Shown: positions 34,975 to 48,900 of the stretch, piece by piece | How positions within the stretch are numbered: position 1 is the stretch's first letter | Layout: the number at the start of each line of letters is the position of its first letter | Source of the DNA: Tetrapyrgos nigripes | Taxonomy: Eukaryota; Basidiomycota; Agaricomycetes; Agaricales; Campanellaceae | Assembly: GCA_013368315.1 (NCBI GenBank) | Contig: JAACJM010000042.1 | Location: forward strand, 124,001-188,000 | DNA: 64,000 nt | Direction: 5' to 3' | The notes under the pieces: generated by a model | The model's input: only the letters and a program-made list of their open reading frames with translations | The model's database searches: none | Told to the model about the DNA's origin: nothing | Translations under genes and position numbers: made by a program

Positions 34975-37900
34975 ATGGAGGGAGACGAAGTAGAAACAGC
35001 AAGATACAGTAGAGAGGAGAAGGGAAAATGGAAGGAAATCGAAACACATTCTGCCAGAGGGACTGTGAGCTCCAGCATCGCATCAAACGGGACGGTGTTT
35101 CAAGCAAATTCCAGCCAAACGTTAGATCGAAAGCGCGTAAAGACGGGAACAGAAGCTTACAAGGGCCTTGGTAAAGCTGGAAATGAAGGGAAGGAAAGTG
35201 ATAGTTTGACGACTCCCAGGAAACGAGCGAAAGCAAACGTGGACGGAGGTGTTGGAGAGACAGTGAAGAAGACGAGAACATCGGGAAAGAGTACGTCTAT
35301 TCTTGTCTATGATTTCTACGGATGAAAATTCATCTGTTGTCGCAGGTCAGCTTCCTACTCCTGGAAATCCTCAATGGAGAGTGGTGGTCACACCTTCAGG
35401 TCCTCGACGCGTTATGGACCAAAACATCGTCCATCAGAGCGAGAAGCGTCCACGACAGTGGTTTGCTGTAGGTCTCTGCACGCGTCTCTGAAGAACCGGT
35501 AACTGATCATGAAGCAACTTTTGTAATTCCCAGAGTAAACCCGAAATGACCGCCATTCTACCCGAGTTGTCATCGAAAAATCTCGTCAATGGAGTCTCTT
35601 GGAAAGTTACCCCGATACCCATTTTTCTTCTTGAGGAAAACAACGGGATACATGTCTCTCGGAGTCCTAATTTATTTGACGAACAGGGAGAAACCGAGCT
35701 TGAAATAACATTGTGCGTTGTCCGTCTTTTCTTTTTCAATCAGCCTAGTCTAATTCTGCCTGGTTTGTAGGATACGCGACTTTTCCTGCGTACCAAGCGA
35801 TTTACCCTATCTCCTTCATCAACAATCTACAACTCAGATGACGGCTCCTTCAGTTCCCTTGGATTTGGACGAGTTGATACCCTTCCCTCATTCTGGACGA
35901 AGCACGCCTTCGTCAGAAGACATCCCTCTCCTCGCGAGTGTCAAACAGCGACAAACGCCAGCTCCACCACCACAACTATCAGCACCACCACCACCACCAC
36001 CACCACCACCACCACCGCTACTACCTTCACCACTATCCCAACCTACCATCTCACTGGATGACCTCTCTTCCTTCTCACCATCTCCACTTTCCTCACTGTC
36101 GTCACTGGAGAATATTCCTCTTGCGAGTATGGTCATGACAGCTCATCCACCAGTTGTCTTTAGCGCACCTGAACCATTACCGTCTGCATCCCACACATCG
36201 TATACAGCGCCTTCTTCTCTCCCAACGACATCGCCGCTGGCGCCAAGAGAGGAAACTAGTATGTCTCATCAGCGATTGGACGATGAAGGAGAGACGAATA
36301 TGCGTGTAGACCAGACCGAGGTCTCTTCATCCAGTTTTGCTGTAGATTCTACCAGTAGTCTTACGGATCCAGGACTGGTGGTTTTGTCAGCACAAAAAGA
36401 CGCGTGTTCATCCTCGGAAGGTGCTCCAATGCCTATGGCGGTGGATACAGAGTCCGGTGAAACTATGACTGCTCAGTCGGCTGCTGGGTGTACCAATGCC
36501 ATTTCCAATAGTTCTGTATCTGCAGACGTTCTTGGAACGTCCGACACGTCTGTAGCCGGTACTAGGACCAATACCGGTACCAGACAGCTACAACGTCTTG
36601 CTCAGCGTGTATCAACATCAACTACGACATCGACGTCCACACCAACATTGGCGGTATCAACGTTGGATTCTTCCAAAAAGCCTCTCATCGGTCCAAATGC
36701 GCTTTCATCAACTTCTTCATCCTCATCATTACTGGCTATGCCGAATATAGTCACTGGTATACCGAGGACGGCGGTAGCGGCAGCTGCTCACAAAAAGCGT
36801 TCTGCGGCCTCGGCGTCAACATCATCTGTTGCTGAAAAGGATGTAGAAGCGAAGTCGACGAAGAGGAAGGGAAAGCTGTTGGAGGATGGGAAAGACGGGA
36901 AGGAAACAGAGAAAAGGGAGACGAAGAAAAGAAAACCGAATGCTATGCTACCGCCAGCTTCCACTTCGAGGACTTTAACGTCGTCTTCAACTTCGCAGTC
37001 CAAGAGCAAGGCAGTTGGAAAGTCGTCTCTGTCTCAGTCACCAGCGTCGGAAACGAGCGTAGTGATGATAAAGATTAGCGCAGATCAACAATTGTCCTTG
37101 GAGTCAAGCAAGAGTAAGATCGGTAGTGAGCTTGGAGAAAGGAAAGGGAGAGAAAAAGAAAAAGAGAAGGATTTGGGGTCAGGGTTCGGATCGGGGCCGG
37201 TTTCGGCGTCTGTGCCTTCAAGTGCTAAAAGGAAGACGAGGAACTCTGGATACTTTGATGACATGGAGTTGGGGTTGGAGATGAAGAAAGAATCGCGAGA
37301 AGCATCGTTTTCGGCACCTATACCTTCTGATGGGAAGAGAAGGACGAAGAGTTCTGGACATTTCGACGTGCAACAGGGTTTGGAGTCACCAGAGTCAGTG
37401 CAGGTGAAGAAGGAGAAAGAGACAGAGAGAGAATGGGCTGGAGTTTCATTGAGTGCTTCTGTCTCGGCGTCTGCACCGACTGTAGCGGTTGCTTCGTCCT
37501 CGTCCTCGAAGACCGCCCGAGGCCGGAATGTGAAAGCTGGGAAGGGTAAAGAGGAGAAGGAGAAGTCGAGGCCGAAGCAGCCGAAGGTACTTGGGAAGAA
37601 TAAGAGGGGCGTGACTTCAGGATCCAGTACTGCGTCCTCTGCTCCACAGACGACGAATTCCGAAATTTCACCCACTGTAAATAGAACGGGTTCCAGTTCG
37701 ACTTCGCGATATTCTAGTTTAAAAATCAACAAAACGAACCCTGCGAATGTAGATGCGGACGCTGGCCCTTCCTCACCTCAGGCTCTATCCCCGACGAAGG
37801 GGAAGGACAAAGAGGATGGGGCGCAGGAACTAATTACTGGGTCTTCTACTATCGAAAGAACGACGATGGATCCTCCACCTGCTCTGGACGTGGATACGAC

Positions 37901-40900
37901 AAATACTGCCCATGGCCCTTCATCAATACCTTCAGAACAATTTCCATTACCTGGAAAGGACAAACAGCGTACACCTTTGAATTTGGGTGAAGATAAGTTG
38001 TCTCAGCAGATATGTACGAACTGCGGTGTGACGCACACACCGTTGTGGAGGCGGATCAACGACGTCGTGTGTTGCAATGCCTGTGGGCTATATTGGAAGC
38101 AGGTCAGTTATTGCAAGTCTTATGTAGGATATGTCTCATCCTGATTGACTGTAGCACGGTCGTCCACGACCACTGACTACCCGAGGTCCCTCTACATCTT
38201 ATGGCAACCCTCCGGACACATCGTCCTTCTCGACAGCTTTTACTCCTGCTTCAAAATTCCCCATCAGCTCCAGAAAGAGACAACCTGAGAACCCCCATGT
38301 GGACACCACGGGACTTGTTGCAAGTCCTTCTTCTTCACCTTTGTCTTCTCCGTTGACTCCTCTACCGACTTCGCCTTCTTCAATAAATGATATTCCATCA
38401 TTTGGCGAAACGACTGCTCAGGTCGGACTTGATGCCGTGCCTGCTGCTGAAATGGAGCAGGAACCCACAACTATTCCAAGTTCAGTCTCTGGAGTTGATG
38501 GTGTATCTCTTGCTTCTTGTTCTTCCACCGTTGTGCCGTTCCCGACCACTACTCCCGGTGTTCAACTTCTTGCGGACGATTTGTCCGTTCTTCCCGAAGC
38601 AGGCGATGTTGATGGTCGTTCTGAAGACCCTGCTGAGAACATGGAGATTACTACATCCTGTGTATCCGAGCCAAATCCCCAATCTTCTTCTATGGACGTT
38701 GTGTCGACTCGTCCAGAAGCGGGCGATGCCAAAGCTCGTCCTGAAGCCCCTTTCGAGACCACGGACGTTACTACACCCTACGTGTCGGAGCAAAAACCTT
38801 CAACAGCACCGAAGGAGCCAGAGGAAGGAGAGAATGGCGAATGCTATGACGAAGGCCTTGGTGTATCTCAGGCTCCTTCAGCGGTTCAGTCTGATGTGCC
38901 TGAGAAGTATGAAAGGGTGCTTCATCAGTCGGGACCACACAGACCTGAGCCTCGCTTTCAAGGCTTGAGCGGTCCCAATCGCAATCACCGTAGTCGAAGA
39001 AATTACCATGGGCGTTATTATGGTTCGGGCAGAGGTCAGCGTGAAAGGTCGAGGGGGTCACGCAAATCCAGATCGCCTGGTGGTGGACGTTCCTCTTGGC
39101 CTGAAAGAGGTCGTGATAATTCTTTTCCACGACGAGATGATTTATCAAGGCGTGAAGAAGACTCAGAGAAAGCCAGCTTTGGACGATTAGCGAGGTCTTG
39201 GACCCCTACCGCTCGCCATGACGATCCCATGGCCCAAAGTATCGCACTAGAGAGACATGAAGGCGATTCTGGCTCTCAGAATAGTGCAACTTTGGAGCCC
39301 TCCTCAGCCTCGTCGTGTCACGATATCTCAACCTTGACGACGTCTGGTGCCTCTGCCTGCTCTACCTCGCACATTGCCCCTATTGACCAAACACCCGATA
39401 TGTCTGTCTTTGCGTTACCTCAAGCCATCTCAGACCTTGAATCTCAGGATGCAGAGATGCATAGCCTGCCTACCGAAGAACTGCTAGTTCTTGTGTCTCC
39501 TGCAACCCCCAAATTTCCACATCGCGACATTCCAACCTCTTCATCCGAGTCTTCTGGTTCTCTGATCCAGTCTGACTGCCGCACTTCGTCTTCGTCAATG
39601 ACGGACTTGTCTACACTTGCCACTTCGCCATCGCCTCATAATGCTCCTCTACAGCAGGAGTTGAACAACGATCGGACATGCGAGCAGAGTGTGAAGCCAC
39701 CAGTGAAACCCACTGCTGTAGTTTCACCAAATGTCACACCTAGGCTTCTCCCTTTGACCCTGGTGAAAAGTTGGTCAGCTGGTCGCGAGTATGGTGATGT
39801 CTCTCAAGTCAAGCCTTTATGGATGGACAGCGCTTGGAAACGAGTGGGCGAAGACCTGCGTTGTTCAATGGATGAGGTTGATAAAATTTGTGCTCGATAT
39901 CCCATTCATATCAAGGAAGAGGACTCAGATTCATGTAGGTTTTTTGTTTTCCTCGTTCAGTGTTTGTCACTCAGTGTTGCCCCGCAGTTGCTCGTACATT
40001 CCCTCCTCCTCTGCTTCCCCATCCGTTTTACGACAGTTTGAATGCTGGGCCATCATGCACCAGCGTTTCTGAGGCAAAATATCTTGAGCATCAACCAGTG
40101 CTTCCCATGTTACCCGTCAACAATGAGTTTACCGGTCCTATCAAGACATCAGACAATCCCTCCTCCGCAAGGCCTCATTCCTGCAATATAATCACATCTT
40201 CAGGTACCTCTCTGCTCCAGGTGGAACCCCTTCATACCATGGGTCTTCCTGAGAGGACGTCGACCGGCAGCTACGAACCTGCCGGCATACCTGAGGAGAT
40301 AAGAGTTTTCATTGACGCCTACATCGAGAATTTGCCCCTACTAGGAGCTGCATCTCAGACTACCCTAAGCAAGCTCTGGGACCTTAGCCTACGGAAAGAG
40401 TTTGCATTTTCATTTTTGGGTCTTTTTCGTGTCGTTGCTGTTGCGGTAAGAGTCAGTCATTACTCTATGCTTCTCAGATGCTCATTCTGGCTCCACAGGA
40501 AAATTTCAAGGTGCAACCACAAGTGAAATCGGCTCTTCACGGTGGATATCTTCGGGGCAGGGCTCAGTGGACTATCAAATTAAAATGGGAGCCTGGCGGG
40601 GAGGATCACCTGGGATTGTCAACGGACAGGAACTTGGATCAGCCCTGGTGGTCATCATGTCTTCCTTACACTCCATCGTCGGATTTGATGATTGAAGATG
40701 ACTTGGCTATCCTTCAGGCTGCCCCCACAACCTCTGAGTCCAATTTCATCCTGTCATCTATCCCTCAAGCTCTTCCCACCCCTGACGTCACCAAAAAGGA
40801 CCTGGAGATTCCAAAAGAACCTGAATCCGATACCGAGTCCTCGTCATATTACCGTTCTCTGCGCCAGTCTCACCCAAATTATTCTTCAAGACATGTCCCG

Positions 40901-43900
40901 CTGGCGCATACTTGTAGCAGCCTAGTCTGGTTACCGTTGCTGGTGGTGGATGACAAGGATGACTTCAATCGTGACCCGAACGAGTTTAGGCCTAGTGCAT
41001 CGTCAGCCGACCAAAGGACACCTGGGCTGGGCGATGGTGGTTGTTTCAAGGGGTGGTATTGCGCTCGTTGCGGAAGGTTAAACCGTCAGACGATGTTTAG
41101 AAGGCGGAAGTGTGGGTCGTCGTTCTGCAGCGACACAGTCATGACACCGTGCGCAGTGATAGAACTAGACGTCATTCGGGGTTCAGCCGGTCGTATACCC
41201 ATGTTCCTTCCGATCAATACCTTACCCAAGTGTCTGTCATGGATTGACCCGAGGCTGGGTGAATGGCATGATGGAATGAAGACGTTGACTTATGAGCTAC
41301 AACAGGCTCAGGCTGATGATAATGCTGGGACTAGAAAAGACACAGTTGTCCAAGATCCCAATGTCAGGGCGACCTCAGAAACCACGACAACCTCAGCGAC
41401 ACAAATTCAGGGAGATTCTTCTAAACCAGTCCTGATCAAACATGTCTTCACTGGTAATTTGCCTCGGTTGCAAGTAGAGCAAACTTTCTTACTCGGGGAG
41501 ATTCAGAGAGAGGTCGTAATGAAAAGAGGAGAACAAGATTCCAGTGAGTATTTCAACCTCATTCCAGTAGCTTATACTGACGCAAATGTCTTCACAGGTC
41601 CGTTCTTCACATTCATTGCTTCCACGCCTTCCAATTCCTCTGCAGACGTTCCTTTGGTATTATCTTCAAGTACTCCTCAAAAACGATCACACGAGAATGC
41701 TTTCCAGACGCTTTCCCAATCATCAGTTCTCTCCTCTACACCTATCCCATCCAAACATGGAGAAGGACCAGTGAAAAAAGTGAGACTAATTGCGAACTCC
41801 ACGGCTCCATCTTCTCTGGATCGTAAGTCTCACGAATTGCCCTCATCCCCGAATACTACACCCAAAAATGGTGGAGGTAGCAGAGGTAAAGGTAGAGGCC
41901 AGGGACGAGGCAGTGGTAGAGGCAGAAGCAGAAGCAGCACGCCTAGGAAAATGATGGGTAGAGATTCGGATGCATCTATGTTGCCCGTCACTCAAGCTTC
42001 GTTGCTTACGGGCGTCATTACACCGATACAGACGCCAACACCTACGCCTACTAGTAGGAAAGGACGAAAGCAATTGAGTGCCTCTGCTTTGGCGTCTCCT
42101 TCTACATCCATGCCAATTTCGTCGTCTTCAATTGCTAGTTCTTCTCGTTACACAAATCCATTTTCGTCAACCCGTGTTCCACCCGTCCCTTGGTCCTTGG
42201 TACCTCTTGTTGTTGAACAAGCGAAAGGTCTCTTGGAGCACGTAGGCCTGGCTTATGGAGAGCTCGTTTCTCCTGACTCACCAGATGGAGAAAAGCTGTT
42301 CGAGATAAACGACCTGACTATTGTTTCCTGGACTGTAACTGGCACTCGCAAGGGTGACGACCTATTTCGCGCAAAGGATCATCCCATTATTATTATGTGC
42401 CTGGGATGCGCTGTAGAGATTACACTTGTCCCTAAAGGTGGATTTGGGAAACCGCCGATGAAGGAGGTCTTCAATCCTGGAGAGAGTTCTGGTAGTACGC
42501 TTGGAGGTACTGGAGGTGTGGTTGATGTAGATGCCACAACGGTCAATTCTTTTTCGGACCAGGTCAAGGATGACGAAGCTGTTGACGGCCGTACTGGCTT
42601 TGTTATCGGTGACGCTGCCGGGCGCTGTGAAGATTCTACTGGTACTGTTCCACTTGAAACCGATACCGATGCTCTTCCGACATTAATCGTAGATGCTCTA
42701 TCCACAGTCGTTCCTTCATGTGACGAAGACCCTTCTGCCCTTCCCACTCTTGGATCAGTGGAAGATGTCGAAATGGTCTTACCAGCTCGCATTACAGATA
42801 CCGAGGAACAACTTGCAAAGCCTCCATTGACTATATCAGATGAATCCGGCGACTTTGACAGTACTATTGTCTTTGACAATCTGGTGACAACCAACACACA
42901 AGTCGCTTCTGCGTCAAACTTGGTCAACCACTCGTTTCCATCAGTGCTCTCTTCACCAGTCCCGTCGTCTCTGAAAGCGTCAGTATCCGAAGTCGTCGAT
43001 AACGACGACGAAAACACACCAAAATCCCCTCTTTTCTCCGCTCCTCCGTCACCCGAGCTTTGCTCTACGCCACCCGAGGCTGTTACCATCGGGGAACCCG
43101 GTGATTCTGATAGTACCATCATCATTGACAATCCGGCGACGAGGTCACTCGACAAACCTGCATCCACCCATTCTCCTGCAAACCCTTCTTCTATATCAGC
43201 GTTGGTGAACGATGCGTCTTCATCCGTCCCAACGCCTCTTGAACCATCAGTACCAGCATCTGCAGCTGACGATACCAAGTGTAACAGCACAGTCAAATCT
43301 CTTCTTTTCATCGCTCCTCCATCACCTGAAATTTGCTCCACGTCCATCGACACCGACGCTATTGTCATCGACTATGCACACGCAAATGTGAATGCAATGC
43401 AGATTTCTGAAGCTTCAGATGCTGTTGCAGAGGTACCCGCCGTACACAATCCTCCTCCTTCTCCTCTTCCGCCTTATCCAGCTCAGAATAAGGATAGTGG
43501 TAATGTGGAGGTTGAGTACAGTGATCAACAACGAGAAGCAGAAGGTCTTAGTCTTGACCTTTTGCATGCTGCTGAACCTCTTCAACTGCAAGACAACGAA
43601 GATGAGATCGAGATTTTGCCACAGACAGCCAATAGCTCAGATCTGGACTCATCATCGCAAAGAGAGAGGCAGAGGCGTTTGTTGTTGTTGGCCCATGAGA
43701 AGAAAGGAGCTTTGAAGCACCAAGAAGTTGGGCTTGGAGATGAAAAGGGTTTATTGGCCCCGACGACGACGTTGACTATGGCTACGGCTACGACAAACGC
43801 TAACTTAGCTTCCACTACTATTCCAATTCCTAATCCCACTCCCACTGTGACTCCAACTCTTACTCTTACTTGCCCTACCGTTGACTGTCATACCCCTACC

Positions 43901-45177
43901 GCTGTGGCATTGGATCTCGAGAACATTGACAACACTGATGTTAATGATGGTGCAACTCGGACTCGGACTCAAGTTACGTCACAAGCACGAGTGGGATTAG
44001 GATTAGGATCCAGGTCGATGTCTCCAAATCTTCAGCTAAATTGGGAAGCTGGAGTCGGTGAAGTTGAGGTTGAGGCTGGTGTTGAGACTGGGATTGTTAA
44101 CGAAACTCTGGCTAATGCTAGAGCCAGAGCGAGTGTTGGTGTTGGTGTCAATGATGACGATGACGATATTGGTGAAGTTGAAGTTGCGAGCACTATGGAA
44201 CTGGAAGTGGGTACTGTAGACATAGGTACAACCGCGGATTTGGTGGTGGTTCCAGAGAACGAGAATGCGCTCGAGGAGAACCAGGACGAGAATGAGAAGG
44301 CTTCGGGAGAGAATTACGCTTCAGGGGTTGGAATGCAGGTGGAGGAAAATGAGAACGAGAACGAGAACGAGAAGGTGAAGGTGAAGGAAGTAGAAGAAGG
44401 GCAAGAAGGGGATGCGGATCCGGCAAAGATGTCTTGGTTGAGCGGACAAGCGGGTACTGGGGTTGGTGTTGGTGTCATTGTTGGTAATGATGCAGTTGCC
44501 ATAGGTGGACGTGTTGGCGACGCTGCTGGTGACGATTCTCGTACAGATAGGGAGGGCGTTGAGTCATCGGTGACAGTGCCAGTGCCAGATGCAGGTGACA
44601 GTGTCATAGCCAAGCCAAAGAAGAGAGGTCGTCCCAAAAAGGAAAGGAACCAGGGTATCAATGTGGATATGGATTCTGGATACGGGCTTGGACCTGGGGA
44701 TGGGAACGGTCCTATGAAGGAAAAGAAGAAACCTGGGAGAAAGCCGAGAGGGGTGAAAGTTGTTGCTCTGGGTCCCGAAGGGGATATGAAGCAGGAGAAG
44801 GATGAGGCCGTGGATAATCCTAAAGAGAAAGAGAAGGAAAAAGAAAAAGAAAAAGAAGAGATCACCATCAGCCTCGTACACGGTGACGCGCTCATCTTGG
44901 ACGGTGACGATTTTGAATTCAAGCTGGCGAGAGAGGGGATCAGTATCTGTAAGTGACTCTTTGTCTTCTTTGAATTGTGATCATTTCTCATCATCATCCG
45001 TGATACCGTACGCACGCAGTACTGATCGGGACGTACATCGCGCCGGATGTCCAGCTCACAGAGTCAAAGACGATCCCCGAGGAGTTGATTCCAGAGCTGG
45101 TTCCAGAATCGGCCGTGCTCAGTCAGGTGTCCTCTCTACCGATGTCAACGCATGTTCCCGGCAGCACGCTGCCCTGA
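34975..45177 (+). CDS. Giant GATA-finger and AT-hook protein with split beta-rich (2OG/AlkB-like?) domain
   Basis: Eight exons join in phase: 34975-35290, 35346-35467, 35534-35712, 35771-38102, 38155-39934, 39988-40445, 40478-44948 and 45020-45177, giving about 3,271 residues. A further 57-base in-frame intron at about 41542-41598 is likely. In order: basic N-terminus; conserved WRVVVTPSGPRRVMDQNIVHQ; poly-Pro (~residue 265); Ser/Thr-rich charged regions; a GATA finger at ~952-980 (CTNCGVTHTPLWRRINDVVC, then CNACGLYWK) followed by GRPRP; a Cys module WYCARCGRLNRQ...RRKC (~1922); an RGG-like patch; a globular stretch PWSLVPLVVEQAKGLLEHVG...IIIMCLG (~2299-2384); ~800 residues of low complexity; AT-hooks KKRGRPKKE and KPGRKPRG (~3107, 3145); and a terminal VHGDALILDGDDFEF...ISILLIGTY. 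A nuclear DNA-binding role is inferred. The Cys module plus globular parts recall AlkB-like agaric proteins, but I see no H-x-D iron motif. Confidence 0.8.
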
Positions 45178-45966
45178 TCCGTTCCGTTGACGTCGTCCTT
45201 GGATTTTCATCCTTTTGCAGGGACCATTCCTCGTCGCGGAGCCCACGGTGCTGCATACCCGACTCTGGAATGGCTGAGGGGGCTATTCTTATCCTTGCCA
45301 GTTCTTGTTCGCTGCGGAAGGCATCCTTCATGCAGTCTGATTAATTAAAGGAGGAACGTCACGCGAGAGCTGCGACCTTGATTGGCGCGGGTGCGGTGGG
45401 AATGCATTGTGCATCAAGTGTAAAGTTGTCTATTCTTCAAACCGTTGGATAGACCATATTCTTATTTCTGTTTATCATATTCAAGTCGCTTTCCAACTTG
45501 CTTTCTTGCTTTCTATACTACTTACCCTGCTTTATAACTTGTACAAATTTTTTCGTGCTGCTTTTTTGTAGCTGTCAAGCCGGTAGTAATGTATCATTCA
45601 TCACGCCGGTAGCATTTATTCGTATGTAAATATGTAAAAGATTGACGAGAGGAGTCTTAAATATTTGATGTAAACCGCGATTGACGGGAACGTCTCTTTG
45701 CTCGGTCTAGACCTTTTTTAGGCTTTCAACGCGAACCACCTGCTCAGTTGACCAGGTCGACTTCGACACGCTACACGAATTCGTGAGCCATCTAGCTCTT
45801 TTACAGTCGTTCTTACTCACCCTGCTTGAAACTTGACAGCGGCCACCGTCCCGGTTTCGCTCAGGGTCAACTCGCGTTTACCTCTACTTCTCATTATCGC
45901 TTCAAGCTACACATTTTTTCGACATAAATACTTCCTTGGGAGCGTCTTTCTACTCGTATCACCACA
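45178..45966. other. Intergenic region between the GATA gene and the RCC1/PHD gene
   Basis: Contains the 3' flank of the giant gene and the promoter of the RCC1/PHD gene, both on the plus strand. No gene is recognised. Confidence 0.5.
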
Positions 45967-48900
45967 ATGGACCTCGGAAGTCTTGTTAATTCGAGTCCAC
46001 TTGGAAACGGGACGAAGGAGGAGGAATGGGGAAGAGGTGGGTCGACGCGACTCGTATAGGAGGTTTTGGAGGTTCACTGAAGAGATTTATCATGTCTTTA
46101 ACGCCTAACAGTGTTAATATGTGGTGGAACAGACTGGTATGTCCCAATTGTTGATTCTGGTTGAAAAGCTGTTACTCATGGGTTTTCGGTTGGTTGGTTT
46201 TCATTCGGGTGTTGGACACTGTCTGCTTTCCTCTTTACTCGTATTGTGGCGTATGGTATCCCTACTCCTTTGATACACTGGGCTGCTGGTGCTACAGGAT
46301 GCGTTTAGGGCGGAAGGATCGCTCGGGGGCACCAAAGGCAGAAAGCGACTTGTGAGTCCTATACCTCTTCATACTCTCCTAATAACCAACCTACTTCTTT
46401 TCTCGCTCAGAAGCCCCGACCTCCTCGAACCCCACATCCTCCGTTCCCTCGCAGACATCCGTGTCCGTTCTATCCACACCTCCTGTAGTAGCTGCCATTT
46501 CGTCGTTATCGACACCAACAGCTCGCCTTCTGGCGGAGGTAGCAACTCTGCGTGGCTCTTTGGACGGAATGGAAACTGTTGTCTAGGTGTTGAAGGAGTG
46601 GATTGTATCTCGGAAAATGCGCCTATGCGATTGAAGCCAACGGATTTGGGAGCAAAACCGGGCACACGATTTGTCGACGCGGCTTGTGGGAGGAATCATA
46701 CCTTGCTAGTGGGTAGTGATGGGCATGTATGGAGTGCGGGGGCAAATGCGTATGGGCAGGTGGGTCACTCTTTTTGGTTGTGGTGTCGATTTTTTTTTTT
46801 GCGTTTACTGACTGTTTTACTTTGTTTCTACAGTGTGGTCACTACCCATGTCCTGAGATCCCCAACTTCAAGCTGGTGCAAGGTCTCCAGCATGACGGTG
46901 TCCCCGAGCGTGCGGTCAAAGTTTCTGCTGGGGTTACATTTTCCCTGGTGCTTACTGAGTCTGGAAAGAGTGAGTTGTTACTTCAAGTTCTCAACGCGCG
47001 TCGGGTACTGATCATTATTATTTTTTCCAATTCTCCCTTTCTCTTTCCTCCTACTTTCCATCACTCAAAACAGTCTTTGCTTTCGGCTCCGCAGAAAAAG
47101 GTCAACTCGGAAACGGCTCAACAGGCGAACGAATAACCACGGGAAACAAAACTGCTTTCGATATCGTCTACGAGCCTCGGTACATCAAAGAATTGGATGG
47201 GAAGAAAATCAAGATGATTGCAAGTGGGCAACAACATAGTGTTGCTTTGGACGAGGAGGGGTGAGTTGTTTGTTCTTTTGCTCGTTTCGTTTCGTACTGT
47301 TTTCTTCGCTTTTTCTCTTGTCTTTTTCTTTTTGTTCTCCCCTTTCTTTGCTTCGGTTTGTCAGGGTTTGGGGCGTTGAGAGGTGAGATGGACGTTGACA
47401 GCAGCTAGCAGATGTACATGGTGCTTGGTGAAGGTTAATAACCGGGTGCTGCGTGCGGAGGTGGTAGTGGTGTGTGTGTGTGCGTGTGCTTATCCTTGCC
47501 TGTATCTGCTACTGCAGTACTGAAGTGTGTCAACTCTTAAAGTGTCTAAAGAGAGCGAGTCTTGGAAGGCTTGGAGAAGGAGGCGTTCTATGCTTTGCGT
47601 TTTGTGTTTGGCTTGACGTTCCTATCCTACTTACTGACTGACGCCATCTTATTTTCCTCCCTCTGTGTTATAGGGTCGTCCATGTATGGGGTTACAATGG
47701 CTACTGTCGACTAGGACTAGGAAACCAAGTTGATGCGTTGAAGCCTAAACCTGTGCCTCAGGTGGGTCATATCCACTCCCTCTTTACTCTCTTTATATCT
47801 GATATCACTAACTCTCCTTTCTTTCCTCTGTTCGTCTTCATATCACCAACTCTTTTATCTTCTCATATTCATACATGTCCTTGATTTCAATTGCAGTTCA
47901 CCCCCCCAACCAGCTGTGCAACCTTCGTAGCCGCCGGTCCCACCAACACCGTTGTGATAGACAGACAAGGGATGTATTGGATGGCGGGTAAATGGAAGAA
48001 CAGTGGAGATGGCTCGTCGGGGAGTCCGTATACGACGTTTAGGGTTATGCAAGATATTATGTGGGTCTTTGTTCTTTGCTCTTTACGTCATCATTTCGTC
48101 GCTTTCAGTTCTGCGTCTGCGTCGTCGTGTCGTTTCGTTGCTTCATCGGCTGATGCCTTCTTACCTTCCTTTCGTTCCAGGGGTTGCAAAATCACGCACG
48201 CCGCGTGTGGAGGTGTAACTCACTGGGCGACTACACCAGATGATGATGGAACGACGATGACTGTTGCTTGGGGGCAGAATGCTGCGAATGGTATGTCTCT
48301 ATCTATAATTTTGTGTCTCACTTTCCCCTTCTTGCTACTTCTTCTTCTTAATTCCAATTCTTGCCCCCAATCTTTCGCTTCACTGCTTTTCAAATTTCAA
48401 GTATCTCGACGCTTGTGCTTTCCAATTTTCTTCAACCTACGATCACGTGATACTGTTGTCAACCCAAAGAAATTTTTTTTACTGCGTCCATTAGTGGGCA
48501 GGGACTATTCTAGGGGCTCTAAGAGGAATAGCTATGCGTTATCGGTTGCTATGTTCTTCATTGCAGGTGGATTACCTTGGATTCTGGTTGGATAACCTGC
48601 TGTTTTCCTTCTTGTTTTACCTACAACTCTCTTGGCTTGCCTGCATTCTTCTATACTAGGATTACTTATTATATCTTCGCTTTAGGTGAACTCGGCCTTG
48701 GACCCGAGGAGCCCAAGAGCTCCACCAAACCAAACAAGCATGAACCTCTGGATCAAATTGAAGTCACCCAGTGAGTTTTATCCCGAACACTTTCCCGTTC
48801 TACTTTCTCTCTGGGGATATCATTGGTTACCATTTGCTAACTCTGTACCCGTATCTCATTATCATTCATAGAATCGCCGCTGCCCAAAACACCACACTCT

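Noticed and set aside
35938..36138. A second frame over the poly-Pro region with a long His run
   Set aside because: It is a shadow of the cca-type microsatellite encoding poly-Pro in the GATA protein frame. It has no independent start context, and the main frame continues for hundreds of codons.
37085..37732. Antisense open frame of about 215 codons opposite the Lys/Ser-rich part of the GATA gene
   Set aside because: Composition shadow (Phe/Ser-rich reverse of Glu/Lys/Ser), no recognisable family.
42379..43368. Long antisense open frame of about 330 codons opposite the GATA gene
   Set aside because: It mirrors a Ser/Thr/Asp-rich low-complexity exon, whose codon bias keeps the antisense strand free of stops. 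No domain or splice structure supports it.
34975..45177. GATA protein as the Urbs1/SreA-type iron repressor of the adjacent cluster
   Set aside because: Those repressors have two GATA fingers with a Cys-rich iron-sensing segment between them. This protein has one finger of different loop length followed by GRPRP, so adjacency alone does not support the role.
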